From NCBI GenBank assembly GCA_965237725.1, contig OZ250151.1, positions 2,108,001 through 2,172,000 on the forward strand: a DNA stretch of 64,000 bases, written 5' to 3'. Shown piece after piece: positions 51,442 to 61,538 of the stretch; positions within the stretch are counted from its first letter, which is position 1; the number at the start of each line of letters is the position of its first letter. This stretch comes from G965237725 sp965237725 (GTDB lineage: Bacteria > Pseudomonadota > Gammaproteobacteria > Arenicellales > Poriferihabitantaceae). The translations under genes and the position numbers were made by a program. The notes under the pieces are model-generated. The model saw only the letters and a list, made by a program, of their open reading frames with translations. It had not been told where the DNA came from and searched no databases.

Positions 51442-53736
51442 TTATCTATAAAAAAAAATAGGACTACTCCAGGCCAGGAATCCGTCTTCAGTTGTAATTC
51501 GAACCCAGATGGGATTGTCGCCATCCTGATGAATCGGAATCTTGAGCTTACATTGCATTTCCCGGCAAAGATTTTTCTCTGGTAATCGAAACACTCTGAT
51601 TTTTCTATCCAGACCCCCTGCATCGAGCACCCAGTCATCAATGCCAACTTGATTCAATTTGGATGAACCTGAAACGTGATTGGTTTCGATATCAACACTG
51701 GCATCAGTGCCCTCATCGAGCCACAAATCTACGCCGCCGAAATTGCCCGTGGTCAGGGTGTCCCAGGTAATGTGATTGTCGCCGTGGAGCTCGATGGGTC
51801 TTTCGTGATTCCAGGCGTTAATCTTTTCCATTCGTGTGATGCGGACATCATGAAATCGCGCCTCACCCTGCCAACTTGTCTGGCGACCCCGGCCGCGATA
51901 CTCCGCCCCCTGCCACAGGATTCGAATTCGCTGACCCAGCTGACTTTCATCAAAGTCGCGTAGTGTCTCAACAGTGTTAGTTCCATTTAAGACATCGATA
52001 CGCTCGATAGGCGCCTGGGCGATAACTTCAATGAATAGCTCGACAGAATCAACGCTGATCTGAGCAATGTCCCCCATCATCACTTCGGTCACCAACTCAG
52101 GCTGCACGTCAAAATAACGCGGATCGTATTCGAAAAATTTAGCAAGCTTGTTAAACTTCGCTCGCACATCCAGATGCAGGCGGTTCCCCGTAGTACCGTA
52201 ATGATGACGTCTTTTCAGACAGTCAAAGAAACTGTCCCGAGTCAGTTCTGAGGTTAAAAAACAGGTTAGTCCGCCATAGGCACCAAAGGTAGCGGCTCCA
52301 GGATAGCTTGCACCGGGCCTTCCCTTATGACCATCACTATTACACACCACACCAGAACGATGTCCCAAGGGAAAACCGTCAGTGAGCAACCATTCGAAGG
52401 TACCCCAGGCCGAATGAATTTCCATGGCGGTTTCCAGTCGGGGATCATGGGCCATGGCGATATCCGCAGGTCGACCGCCGATATGGGCATAGACCATACA
52501 ATCCTCTTCGGAAAGATCCTCGAACAACTGCTTCGCCGTAGGGCTATCGGTGTGGATGTCTTCCCGCTCCACCAACAAAGCATGGGATGAGCGTCGGATC
52601 TGGCGCCCTTCCTCGCGAAAATAGACATTTCGATCTCCACCAACGCCAGTGTTTCCCGACCACTCATAACCGGGAAAAGTGACAAATCGGCCCTCGTCTA
52701 GATACTCCGCTGTGAGTTCATTAATTTGCGCCCAGAATCGGTTATTGATCTGAAAATCATTGGCCTGGTGACTGGTGGCGTCCAGGAATGCCAGATTGCG
52801 AGCGAAATCAAAGTACTCCCTGGCGGTATTGATGCCAATGGATTCACCACTTTGTCCGTGCATGTCTCCCCAATAGCCGGATAGCTCACCCTGACGAACC
52901 AACAGTGGATTGGTTTCTGCCAATCTTTGGCCTTCCTTATCAGATACAGTGATGCGTAAGATGCCCTCGGTTTCGCAGTGCAACTTTTCCAATAACATGG
53001 ACCGCTGACCCAGGGGATAGTCTATTCTCTCGGGCAAACCGATTACATCGAGGTTGCATTCTAAGACAAGCTCGCCACTGGCCTGGTGGGTTGGATTTCC
53101 CCAGATATCTTCGGCCTTGATACCCAGGTGAAAGGATTCCTCAGGTTTTCGCAGGCTGGGCAGCACCGCCCGCCATAGTGCCGCTTTTCCTGGAACAATC
53201 GCAATGGACGGGATATCCACGACGGGAATGTAATGCCCCGTAGCACATACATCGGCCAAAACTTTAAACTCGAAATCCGACTCGCAGAAGGTCTGCAGTT
53301 TTAATCCTGGTGACCCACCACTTCGATCGCCGAAAGTGATACGAATGGTATCCCCTTCGCTGATGTATCCGCCGGTTACAAAAACCCGGAGTACCCGATA
53401 CCACGGACGCTGATGTCCATAAGGATGATATTCGAGTTGTAGTGGTGTGCCGTTACTTGATCGCGCGGTCACATAGTTGAAATCTGAAGGGTCATGCATT
53501 TGCAACTGGCCCCAGTCCGTTGAGTAACGATGGACAATCTTGATCGAGCCGGTATCGTCTAGTCCATAGCGTCCGGCGTGATAGGTGAGCTCGAAGGTTT
53601 GCAGACTGCGCGCCTCAAATTCACCCAGCGGTGAAAGTTTCACATAGCCATAAAGGACTGGATCTACTCCAGGTTCAGCGGCCGGCCAAACCTCTCCTAC
53701 CAGCTCAGAGGGTAATCTATTTTCATTGTTTGCCAT
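51442..53736 (-). CDS. DUF3604 domain protein
   Basis: A 764-residue protein matching the DUF3604 family, whose members show a PHP-like metal-hydrolase pattern: YWGDMHGQSGES, then FLDATSHQANDFQIN, VTFPGYEWSGNTGVGGDRNVYF, VYAHIGGRPADIA, and VCNSDGHKGRPG. The His and Asp residues fit a binuclear metal centre. No signal peptide is visible, so it appears cytoplasmic. Function is unknown. It is convergent with the MerR gene (30 nt). Confidence 0.75.
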   Translation of the reverse strand: MANNENRLPSELVGEVWPAAEPGVDPVLYGYVKLSPLGEFEARSLQTFELTYHAGRYGLDDTGSIKIVHRYSTDWGQLQMHDPSDFNYVTARSSNGTPLQLEYHPYGHQRPWYRVLRVFVTGGYISEGDTIRITFGDRSGGSPGLKLQTFCESDFEFKVLADVCATGHYIPVVDIPSIAIVPGKAALWRAVLPSLRKPEESFHLGIKAEDIWGNPTHQASGELVLECNLDVIGLPERIDYPLGQRSMLLEKLHCETEGILRITVSDKEGQRLAETNPLLVRQGELSGYWGDMHGQSGESIGINTAREYFDFARNLAFLDATSHQANDFQINNRFWAQINELTAEYLDEGRFVTFPGYEWSGNTGVGGDRNVYFREEGRQIRRSSHALLVEREDIHTDSPTAKQLFEDLSEEDCMVYAHIGGRPADIAMAHDPRLETAMEIHSAWGTFEWLLTDGFPLGHRSGVVCNSDGHKGRPGASYPGAATFGAYGGLTCFLTSELTRDSFFDCLKRRHHYGTTGNRLHLDVRAKFNKLAKFFEYDPRYFDVQPELVTEVMMGDIAQISVDSVELFIEVIAQAPIERIDVLNGTNTVETLRDFDESQLGQRIRILWQGAEYRGRGRQTSWQGEARFHDVRITRMEKINAWNHERPIELHGDNHITWDTLTTGNFGGVDLWLDEGTDASVDIETNHVSGSSKLNQVGIDDWVLDAGGLDRKIRVFRLPEKNLCREMQCKLKIPIHQDGDNPIWVRITTEDGFLAWSSPIFFYR

Positions 53737-53944
53737 GATTGAGTAATTATAAGTTAGAGGCCCACAAATAATTGTTTTTATTAAACGTCAATTTAACTGG
53801 AGTTAGTTCAATATTTCTGATCCACCACCTCGAAAACCATTATTTTATTAAACAGCGTCGGTTGAGTACTATGGCTAATCAAATTAATAGACCTGCGAAA
53901 ATTTAACTAACGAGAATTAACACTGATTTTGCAAGGAGACACAA

Positions 53945-55198
53945 ATGCCAACTGAATCTATCGAGACCCTGGTTGTTGGCGGCGGCCAGGCGGGTTTGGC
54001 GATGAGCGAGCACCTAAGCAATTGCGGCGTGCCCCACCTGGTAGTGGAGCGTCACCGAATTGCTGAGCGCTGGCGATCGGAGAGATGGGATTCTCTAGTC
54101 GCCAATGGTCCAGCATGGCATGATCGATTCCCAGGTCTGCAATTTTCTGATTTTGATGCCGATGCTTTCGCCCCCAAGGAAAGGGTTGCGGAATATTTCG
54201 TCGAATACGCGAATATGATCAAAGCTCCCATCCGCTGCGGCGTGGATGTAATCCAGGTGCAAAAGAATAATAGCCGTCCCGGCTTTTGTGTGGATACCTC
54301 GGACGGCGTGATCGAAGCCAACAGCGTGGTTGCCGCCACTGGGCCTTTCCAGCGCCCTATCATTCCCACGGTGGTTCCCGAAGAATCGGGCATTATGCAG
54401 ATCCATTCCAATGCCTACCGTAACCCAGGGCAACTGTCAGAGGGTGGGGTGCTGGTGGTTGGAGCCGGGTCTTCGGGAGCGCAGATCGCTGATGAGCTGA
54501 TGCGCGCCGGCAAAGATGTTTATCTTTCCGTAGGACCCCATGACCTTCCTCCACGAAGTTATCGTGGGCGTGACTTCGTCTGGTGGCTGGGGGTTCTTGG
54601 AAAATGGGATGCGGCGGCACTTGAGCCAGGCATGGAACATGTCACCATCGCGGTGAGCGGTGCCCGCGGCGGCCATACCGTCAACTTCCGGCGGCTTGCT
54701 GCTCAGGGGATGACCCTGGTTGGTCGCACGGAATCTTACCAAGACGGAACCATGCACTTCGCCACCGACCTTGGGGACAATATTGCTAAGGGCAATTCCA
54801 ATACCTTATCGGTTTTGGATGAAGCTGACGCTTACATTGCCCGCAATGGACTCGACTTTCCAGAAGAATTGGAAGCCCGCCAGGTTGGGCCCGACCCACA
54901 GTGCGTGACCAATCCAATTCTGGAATTGAATCTGGCAGATGCTGGCATAACCTCAATCGTCTGGGCAACTGGTTTTGCTGTTGACTATAGCTGGTTGAAA
55001 GTTGACGCCTTCGACCAAGCAGGCAAGCCGAAGCATCAGCGTGGAATTTCGGGCGAGCCTGGAATCTATTTTCTTGGATTGCCCTGGCAATCTTGTCGTG
55101 GCTCTTCTTTCATCTGGGGTGTCTGGCACGATGCCAAATTTGTCGCCGACCATATTTCAACCCAGCGTAAGTATCTGGCGTACAACGCTTCCACATGA
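53945..55198 (+). CDS. Flavin-dependent monooxygenase-like oxidoreductase (CzcO-type)
   Basis: A 417-residue protein with GGGQAGLAMSEHL (FAD), ERWDSL, a WHDRFPG-like stretch, GAGSSGAQIADELMRAG (NADPH), and IVWATGFAVDYSW, which is typical of FMO/CzcO proteins. These oxidise N, S or C=O substrates or are Baeyer-Villiger-like. The substrate is unknown. A strong AAGGAG Shine-Dalgarno precedes ATG 53945. It is divergent from the DUF3604 gene. Confidence 0.82.
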   Translation: MPTESIETLVVGGGQAGLAMSEHLSNCGVPHLVVERHRIAERWRSERWDSLVANGPAWHDRFPGLQFSDFDADAFAPKERVAEYFVEYANMIKAPIRCGVDVIQVQKNNSRPGFCVDTSDGVIEANSVVAATGPFQRPIIPTVVPEESGIMQIHSNAYRNPGQLSEGGVLVVGAGSSGAQIADELMRAGKDVYLSVGPHDLPPRSYRGRDFVWWLGVLGKWDAAALEPGMEHVTIAVSGARGGHTVNFRRLAAQGMTLVGRTESYQDGTMHFATDLGDNIAKGNSNTLSVLDEADAYIARNGLDFPEELEARQVGPDPQCVTNPILELNLADAGITSIVWATGFAVDYSWLKVDAFDQAGKPKHQRGISGEPGIYFLGLPWQSCRGSSFIWGVWHDAKFVADHISTQRKYLAYNAST

Positions 55199-55335
55199 TG
55201 AAATACGAAGTATCATTCTCAGTGTAAAATATACCGCTCGATTCACCAACTGGCTAAGCGCGTGCCTCTGTTCATGGATTGCCAGGGAACTATGCTAGTA
55301 TGACCACCCCAAAATAATACTAACCTGGAGATAAT

Positions 55336-55620
55336 ATGTCCGTTTACAGAATTACTCGATTCGCATCATCCGATATGGAAAAGGCAGGAGAAGCTGCTGA
55401 ATCCTTGAGAAGCACACTGGAAAGTGTGGGCGCCGATTTTATAGATATCGTTTCTTATGAGAATGGCAAAGGCGTTGTTATTGCCAAATATCCCGATCGA
55501 GCAGCAATGGAAGCGGCTACGGACACCGCCAAACAAGTTTTCGGCAAACTGGTCGAAGCGGGACTTATCGATGCTGATTCTATACACCCCCACGAAGGCG
55601 TAGTGGTAGCTTCATTCTAG
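55336..55620 (+). CDS. Small protein, possible dimeric alpha-beta barrel (ABM-like)
   Basis: A 94-residue protein with the pattern of a ferredoxin-like alpha-beta fold: MSVYRITRFASSDMEKAGEAAE, a long helix, GKGVVIAKYPDRAAMEAAT, and a final helix-strand. It resembles antibiotic-biosynthesis-monooxygenase or stress-responsive barrel proteins but without a diagnostic His. Good GGAG Shine-Dalgarno. It is 137 nt after the FMO-like gene. Confidence 0.6.
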   Translation: MSVYRITRFASSDMEKAGEAAESLRSTLESVGADFIDIVSYENGKGVVIAKYPDRAAMEAATDTAKQVFGKLVEAGLIDADSIHPHEGVVVASF

Positions 55621-55768
55621 TGTTTTAAAAATAAGGGTGTGTTTCAACCGCGAGTCCGCGTTGATTGCGGTTTAAAACAATATTAATTGGCGTCTGGAGC
55701 TCACCCAATTGAATTAAATGTCTATGCTATGCTAACCCTAGAATTTTCAATTATTATGGAGCCTCTCG

Positions 55769-55972
55769 ATGACTAATTCGGAACTTGATCGACTACGACT
55801 TGAAATTAAAACATTGACGGCAAGTGATCGCACAATTTTGGCCCGTGAATTGACTGCGAGCCCTGAAGACTCATCGGATCATGGCGAGAATAAATCTGAC
55901 TTTCAAATAAGGATGCGGTCTTACGTACACCATGCCTGGGTATTGGCATCTAGAACACTATCGGTTCGATAG
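55769..55972 (+). CDS. Short hypothetical protein
   Basis: A 67-residue charged protein, not recognised. A GGAG (55758-55761) at proper distance before ATG 55769 supports translation. The N-terminal half is predicted helical and acidic/basic mixed; no hydrophobic segment. It sits in the 3' space facing the minus-strand decarboxylase gene, only 11 nt away. Confidence 0.45.
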   Translation: MTNSELDRLRLEIKTLTASDRTILARELTASPEDSSDHGENKSDFQIRMRSYVHHAWVLASRTLSVR

Positions 55973-55983
55973 CACCACTCCAG

Positions 55984-58770
55984 TTAATGTACGCCGCTGC
56001 CTTTTTTGGTATCGGCTAATTGCAAAGCATCACTGGTGAACACTTGTAAACCTATTTCAGGTTGGTAGCCGTGGATTTCCTTTACATCGAGCTTTTTCAT
56101 AAATGTAATGATATCTGCACTGACAATCTGGCCTGGAACAAGGATAGGGAAACCAGGGGGATAGGGAATGATGAAACTCGCGGCGACAATTTCCCGACCA
56201 TTTTCAATTTCTAATTCTATGTCGCCTTCATAGATATCCACGTAGTCACAATTTTCTTCATCGTAGGCCAGGAAAAACGCCTTTCGTAAATCACCTTCGA
56301 ATGTGTTTTTGGATTTGCCTGGGCTAAAGGTGTCGTGGAAACGGCTGAAGTCCGGGAGCGGAGGTAAGTTCTGGGTCAGAGATTCAACCCGTTTGTCGAA
56401 CAACTTTCTCTCCGACCGCCCAAACTCTTCCTGCTCCTGATCGAGCTCGCTGGCAATTTTGTTCAGCACATCAATCAAGAAGGCCACTGAGCTTCGCGTT
56501 GTGCCGATGTTGGTCATAAACAACACCGTATTGCGCGACGTCTTGTTGATTTGAATGCCATGCTTTTCCATCAAGTAGTCGTTCTTGAAGGTATTGCCAT
56601 CAATACCCGACAAACCGACGTGCAACGTCAGGCGCGTTGGATCGACGACAAAATCATCCATGGCCCAGGCTTGCTCCATGTGGTCATTTGCCCAGCCGCT
56701 TTCGGTATCAAAATATGCCTCAATTTTTGACGGCCTGTACTCGGGTGGAATCAAATCTCTGGCAACAAGGAAACGAAAATGACGTTTGAGATTTGAACTT
56801 TTAGCAACTTGTTCACGAATTGACATTGCCAATTCGATTTGTTTCTGCACCATTTCGTAACCCTCCAACTCCACCTGCCGACGGCCGATGTCCAGGGATG
56901 CAACTATCTGGTAGTTTGGCGAGGTCGAGGTGTGGGTCATAAAGGCTTCGTCAAAAGGCTCGGCGCTCTTTTGTTTGAAATCCTGATCGTATATATGAAT
57001 CATCGACCCCTGGCGTAGCGAGGTTAACGACTTATGTGTTGACTGGGTTGCATAAACCCGAACCCTTACTCGATCCGGATCTGGGAGCAGTGGGGTATGC
57101 GCCTGCCTGTTGGAAGCGGATTTGGATGATGAATCTTTTTGCTGTTGCGCGTATAGCTCACGATACTCATTACTGCGATATTTTTTAGCCAGTTTATCTG
57201 CGGTTGCCATAGCCGTGCGTTGGCGATAGGTTGGGGTAAATGCCGCAAATGCAAACCACGCTTCGTCCCAGAGAAAGATTAAATCGGGTTTAATCGCCAA
57301 ACATTCTTCCATGACTTTTTCGACGTTGTAGACGATCCCGTCAAAGGTGCAGTTGGTCAGCAGAAGCATTTTTACTCGATCAAGATTCCCCGCTTCCTGA
57401 TAGTCCAGTAATCGTTGCTTGATCGAACTCAATGGCACCGCCCCATACATAGAAAAATCCTGTAATGGATAGGAGTCGAGATAAGATACGTGCGCGCCCG
57501 CCAACACCATGCCGTAATGATGAGATTTGTGGCAGTCACGGTCCACCAGGACAATATCCCCTGGTTTTATTAAAGCCTGGACGACAATTTTATTTGCGGT
57601 GGATGTGCCGTTGGTTACGAAGTAGGTTCGGCGCGCACCAAACGCTCTGGCCGCTAACTCCTGTGCTTTTTTTATCGGGCCATGGGGCTGCAGTAATGAA
57701 TCCAGGCCACCAGAAGTAGCCGAGGTTTCAGCCAAAAATATGTTGATGCCATAAAACTTGACCATGTCCTGAATCCAATGGGACTTGGTGACGGACTTGC
57801 CCCTGGAAATTGGCATGGCATGAAATACCCCTGTGGGCTTTCGACTATAGGTTCGAAGGGCGTTGAAGAATGGCGTTTCAAATCGATTTTGGATTCCCCG
57901 CATTAAATTCAAATGTAACTCGAGGTAGTCGTCCTGCCGATAAAATATGCGTCGAAATGTTTTCGCTGATGATCCCGCGATGGATTCCACGGATTGATCC
58001 GTCACCAGATACAAATCCAGTTCGGGACGGAGTTTAGCGAGAGTGTAACCGAGCAAAGGACCGCAACCGATATCGGGCATATCCTCGTACTCCACATCAC
58101 TGATGTTATGGATGTAGCGCTGTAGAATTTTTAAGTGGTTTTTCGAGCGCAGTGGAAATTCATAGCGTAGAACACAGGCCTGAATATTGTAGTTAAACAA
58201 GACCGCAATCAATGCATCCTCGAAACTCGGCACCGCAACGATGTTATAGACAAATGCATCCTCTTCCCTGCTTATGCCTTCATGACCCTGTTTGAGTGAG
58301 TCAATTTCGGTGTTGGCATTCTTGTCTACGAAGAGGACTTCAAAGTAAGGTTTATTATGGTCCCGTTTACTGCTTGAGTTTTCCTCACCATCAACACGCT
58401 TTTGTTCCAACTCAGTAGCAAGGTCTATACTGCGCAACCGATAAGCACCACCAGACAATGCACGGACAATGGTCTCCACGGACCATGTCAAAGTTTCGTA
58501 TTCCTTTTTACGAAACAATTTCCCGATCAGATCGAGATCGTCGGTGGAAGGAAAGGCGTGGTACTCCTCTACAGTGGTCAACACCCCAATTAGCAACTTA
58601 GTTTTTTCAACCAGGGCCTCACAGTCTTGCTGCCGTGAGTTGCGAACCCGCAGTTTGTTGGCATACTCCGCTAGCTGGTGCCAGCCATCAAATCGATATT
58701 GTGTCGGACTATGGTAATAATCCAAATCCGTTTTTGCTTGGACTTCAAAATTCGACTGATCGTTTTTCAA
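55984..58770 (-). CDS. Orn/Lys/Arg decarboxylase (PLP, fold type I), large form
   Basis: A 928-residue protein. The first 340 residues form an extended N-terminal wing, then comes the major PLP domain with the lysine in STHKSLTSLRQGSMIH (K580). Also seen are LLLTNCTFDGIVYNVEKV (Gly-rich PLP neighbourhood), FLWDEAWFAFAAF with the PLP Asp, and a C-terminal domain ending VPGQIVSADIITFMKKLDVKEIHGY. Arginine decarboxylases of this class (AdiA/SpeA-like fold type I) are 700-800 residues, so this one is longer. It is divergent from the ATP-grasp and C45-type genes, suggesting one pathway. Confidence 0.82.
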   Translation of the reverse strand: MKNDQSNFEVQAKTDLDYYHSPTQYRFDGWHQLAEYANKLRVRNSRQQDCEALVEKTKLLIGVLTTVEEYHAFPSTDDLDLIGKLFRKKEYETLTWSVETIVRALSGGAYRLRSIDLATELEQKRVDGEENSSSKRDHNKPYFEVLFVDKNANTEIDSLKQGHEGISREEDAFVYNIVAVPSFEDALIAVLFNYNIQACVLRYEFPLRSKNHLKILQRYIHNISDVEYEDMPDIGCGPLLGYTLAKLRPELDLYLVTDQSVESIAGSSAKTFRRIFYRQDDYLELHLNLMRGIQNRFETPFFNALRTYSRKPTGVFHAMPISRGKSVTKSHWIQDMVKFYGINIFLAETSATSGGLDSLLQPHGPIKKAQELAARAFGARRTYFVTNGTSTANKIVVQALIKPGDIVLVDRDCHKSHHYGMVLAGAHVSYLDSYPLQDFSMYGAVPLSSIKQRLLDYQEAGNLDRVKMLLLTNCTFDGIVYNVEKVMEECLAIKPDLIFLWDEAWFAFAAFTPTYRQRTAMATADKLAKKYRSNEYRELYAQQQKDSSSKSASNRQAHTPLLPDPDRVRVRVYATQSTHKSLTSLRQGSMIHIYDQDFKQKSAEPFDEAFMTHTSTSPNYQIVASLDIGRRQVELEGYEMVQKQIELAMSIREQVAKSSNLKRHFRFLVARDLIPPEYRPSKIEAYFDTESGWANDHMEQAWAMDDFVVDPTRLTLHVGLSGIDGNTFKNDYLMEKHGIQINKTSRNTVLFMTNIGTTRSSVAFLIDVLNKIASELDQEQEEFGRSERKLFDKRVESLTQNLPPLPDFSRFHDTFSPGKSKNTFEGDLRKAFFLAYDEENCDYVDIYEGDIELEIENGREIVAASFIIPYPPGFPILVPGQIVSADIITFMKKLDVKEIHGYQPEIGLQVFTSDALQLADTKKGSGVH

Positions 58771-58973
58771 ATTAATTTATGAGGCGAACGTATTGTTGTC
58801 ACAGCACTAGAACATTTTAGGTGTTGGTTGTCAAATCAGTCACAATCTCTGACCTCATTTTCCCCATGTCGCTACGGACAATAACTCCGCCAGATAATTA
58901 AATTGGTCAACCATTATAATAATGTGTTATTTTGTTCATACAGGTCAACCAATTTTGCTTGAGATTTTACACA

Positions 58974-60422
58974 ATGAAAAAACTAAAACTACGCGGACTT
59001 TCCGAAATACTCACATTTTTTCGTAAAAACGAAACCCCTATATTTTTTGTCTCTCCTACCGCATTCAATCTATTGGGAGTGGAAAAATTTGTAAACCGTT
59101 TCTATCACATCAACTACTTCGACTCTTTTGATAATCATCATCCCCGCGTTTTCGTGCCAGAAGAAACCGGCGCTCGGGATTTTCAATCCATGGAAGATGT
59201 TTGCAACTACCTGCTTTCTCACAAAGAAGTCATCGACAGAATTCGTAAATCGGGAAAAGCGCAACCGAATTTATTGTTTGTTATGTTTGATGAAGAAACC
59301 GAAAAACTCGCCGCAGAAATTGGCGCAAAAGTCGCGCTTCCACCTGCAGAGTTACGAACGCGTCTAGATTCAAAAATTGAGACCACGCGGGTTGCCAATG
59401 AAGCGGGAATAGCCAGCGCACCGAATGTCATTGGCAAGGCGTCGAGCTACGAAGAGTTAATGAATGCCGCCAACAAGGCCGGGCTCGGCGAACGACTGGT
59501 TGTGCAAACCCCTTATGGCGATTCCGGTCGCACCACTTTTTTTATAAGCTGCAGCGATGACTGGGATAAGCATGAGGAGAATATCGTTGGCGAACAGTTG
59601 AAAATCATGCGCAATATCAATCATATGCCAGGCACCCTGGAAGCCTGTGTCACCCGCAATGGCACCCTGGTAGGACCCGTACAAACGGATATTACGGGGT
59701 TCGAAGAAATCACACCTTACAAGGGTGGTTGGTGCGGCAATGATATGGACCCGCGAATCTTCAACATGAAAACCCGTCGGGGCCTGGTCACAATGGCTCA
59801 AAAACTTGGAGACCAACTCTATAAAGAAGGCTACAAGGGCGTATTTTGTATGGACTTTCTCATCGATTCCGATGATGGCACACCGTATCTTGGTGAAATT
59901 AACCCGCGAATCAGCGGCGCCAGCCCGCTAACCAATGTGGTCACTGCGCACTATGGTGGGGTTCCTTTGTTCCTGTTTCACTTGCTCGAGTTTCTCGATA
60001 TCGACTACCAAGTGGACATGCGCAAGATACAAAATCGGTGGAATGAATTTGATTTCTGGAGTCAGTTAATCCTCAAGCAGACCGAAGACAAAGTCCAACT
60101 GTTGACCAAAGCGCCTAAAACCGGGATTTACCAAATGAATAAATTTGGCGCTATAGAATTCGAGCGTAGCGACATCGACTGGACCAATGTAATCGATAAT
60201 GATGAAGCGTATTATTTACGGGTTTACCGCGAAGGGGATTACACCTATAAGGGAGCAGACCTTGGCGTAATCGTTACTCGTGGTCGGATGCAAACCGAAG
60301 ATCGACAATTGCGCGAAAGGGCATTGGCCTGGACAAAGGCCATTAAAGGGGAATTCGTTGGCGTGACCCCCGAACAACCTCCCGAATTTCCACCGCATCC
60401 GCTAAGTACAAAAATGTTTTAA
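58974..60422 (+). CDS. ATP-grasp ligase
   Basis: A 482-residue protein of the ATP-grasp superfamily (biotin-carboxylase-like). An N-terminal domain (about 1-120) is followed by the ATP-grasp core: RLVVQTPYGDSGRTTFFI (phosphate loop) and YLGEINPRISGASPLTN with the metal-binding Glu and Asn. Such proteins join a carboxylate to an amine or thiol through an acyl-phosphate. The partners are a large basic-amino-acid decarboxylase and an NTN hydrolase, so an amide between an amine and a carboxylic acid is a reasonable but unproven product. ATG 58974 is chosen; a TTG at 58932 is in frame. Confidence 0.78.
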   Translation: MKKLKLRGLSEILTFFRKNETPIFFVSPTAFNLLGVEKFVNRFYHINYFDSFDNHHPRVFVPEETGARDFQSMEDVCNYLLSHKEVIDRIRKSGKAQPNLLFVMFDEETEKLAAEIGAKVALPPAELRTRLDSKIETTRVANEAGIASAPNVIGKASSYEELMNAANKAGLGERLVVQTPYGDSGRTTFFISCSDDWDKHEENIVGEQLKIMRNINHMPGTLEACVTRNGTLVGPVQTDITGFEEITPYKGGWCGNDMDPRIFNMKTRRGLVTMAQKLGDQLYKEGYKGVFCMDFLIDSDDGTPYLGEINPRISGASPLTNVVTAHYGGVPLFLFHLLEFLDIDYQVDMRKIQNRWNEFDFWSQLILKQTEDKVQLLTKAPKTGIYQMNKFGAIEFERSDIDWTNVIDNDEAYYLRVYREGDYTYKGADLGVIVTRGRMQTEDRQLRERALAWTKAIKGEFVGVTPEQPPEFPPHPLSTKMF

Positions 60423-60476
60423 CGGATATTCATAAGACTAATGGTAGAAGAAGACCCAATACAATTAACATAAGTG

Positions 60477-61538
60477 ATGTTGTTGGACTTCAATTACATC
60501 AGCGAAGACACACCCAGCACTAAATGGCTGAAGTGGTTCAACCACTTTTGGCCGGCCTACCGTGCGTGGTTCCTGAGCCAGGGAGAGTCAGCACGCCCGA
60601 CCTACCGTGACGTCATGCGCCAACTCAATCAACATATGCCCGAGTTGGTGCCTAACCTTGAGCAAATGACTGAACTTGCAGGTGGGGGAGATCACACCGC
60701 GAGATTTCTTGGGCAATATTGTCCTCCGCCTTTTTTCGCTTCATGCTCCCAGGCGATTCTCACCAACAACGAGCCCGTGCTGATCAGAAATTACGACTAT
60801 TCGCCTCGATTGTTTGACGCCCTGGCAATGAAATCAAAATGGAATGAAACAACGGTTATTGGCATGGCTGACTGTATGACCGGTCTGGTCGATGGCATGA
60901 ACGATTCGGGACTTGTAATCTCATTGGCGTTCGGCGGCAGTCGGGAGGTTGGTACTGGATTTGGAATCGGACTTATCCAGCGATACGTGCTGGAAACCTG
61001 CCACACCGTTCAACAAGCAGTAGACACCTTAAAGCAACTGCCTGCGCAAATTGCCTACAACCTTGCCCTGCTCGATCACGATGGAAATCATGCGACGATA
61101 ATGATGTCACCAAACTCCGATCCGGTAGTTACCCAGGAATTTGTGTCCACCAATCATCAAGAAAATAATCAATGGCAACAATACTTAGATCTAATCAAAT
61201 CCGAAGAACGATTTCAGTTTCTAAAGGAAACCGTAGATAGACAAATTATCGATGCCACTCAACTAGCCGATGCCTTCTTGAGCAAACCCCTGTACCGCAA
61301 TTCCTTTGAAATGGGCTATGGCACCTTGTATACCGCAGCCTATTATCCTTTGCGCAAAGAGGTGCACTTTCTTTGGCCTGATGATTCTCGAATATGTCAA
61401 CTTAATTCTGGTTCTGAATCAGATGATGACTGGCGTAAAACTATCCGCTATGGCGATTTTGACATGGATTCAACATCCGCCTGGCCGCCTGTGTACCACG
61501 CCACACCAAGCCTTCCCCAGGGTTTTATTAATTATTGA
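60477..61538 (+). CDS. C45-type NTN hydrolase (acyl-CoA:6-APA acyltransferase-like)
   Basis: A 353-residue protein of the linear-amide/AAT group. The presumed nucleophile is Cys90 in FFASCSQAILTNN, followed by VLIRNYDYSP (conserved Arg/Asn/Asp) and GLVDGMNDSGLVISLAFGG. These enzymes self-cleave before the Cys and hydrolyse or transfer amides. In the same operon as the ATP-grasp ligase, 54 nt away, it may trim or mature the ligase product. ATG 60477 is preferred to GTG 60474. Its 3' end overlaps the convergent small gene by 11 nt. Confidence 0.78.
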   Translation: MLLDFNYISEDTPSTKWLKWFNHFWPAYRAWFLSQGESARPTYRDVMRQLNQHMPELVPNLEQMTELAGGGDHTARFLGQYCPPPFFASCSQAILTNNEPVLIRNYDYSPRLFDALAMKSKWNETTVIGMADCMTGLVDGMNDSGLVISLAFGGSREVGTGFGIGLIQRYVLETCHTVQQAVDTLKQLPAQIAYNLALLDHDGNHATIMMSPNSDPVVTQEFVSTNHQENNQWQQYLDLIKSEERFQFLKETVDRQIIDATQLADAFLSKPLYRNSFEMGYGTLYTAAYYPLRKEVHFLWPDDSRICQLNSGSESDDDWRKTIRYGDFDMDSTSAWPPVYHATPSLPQGFINY

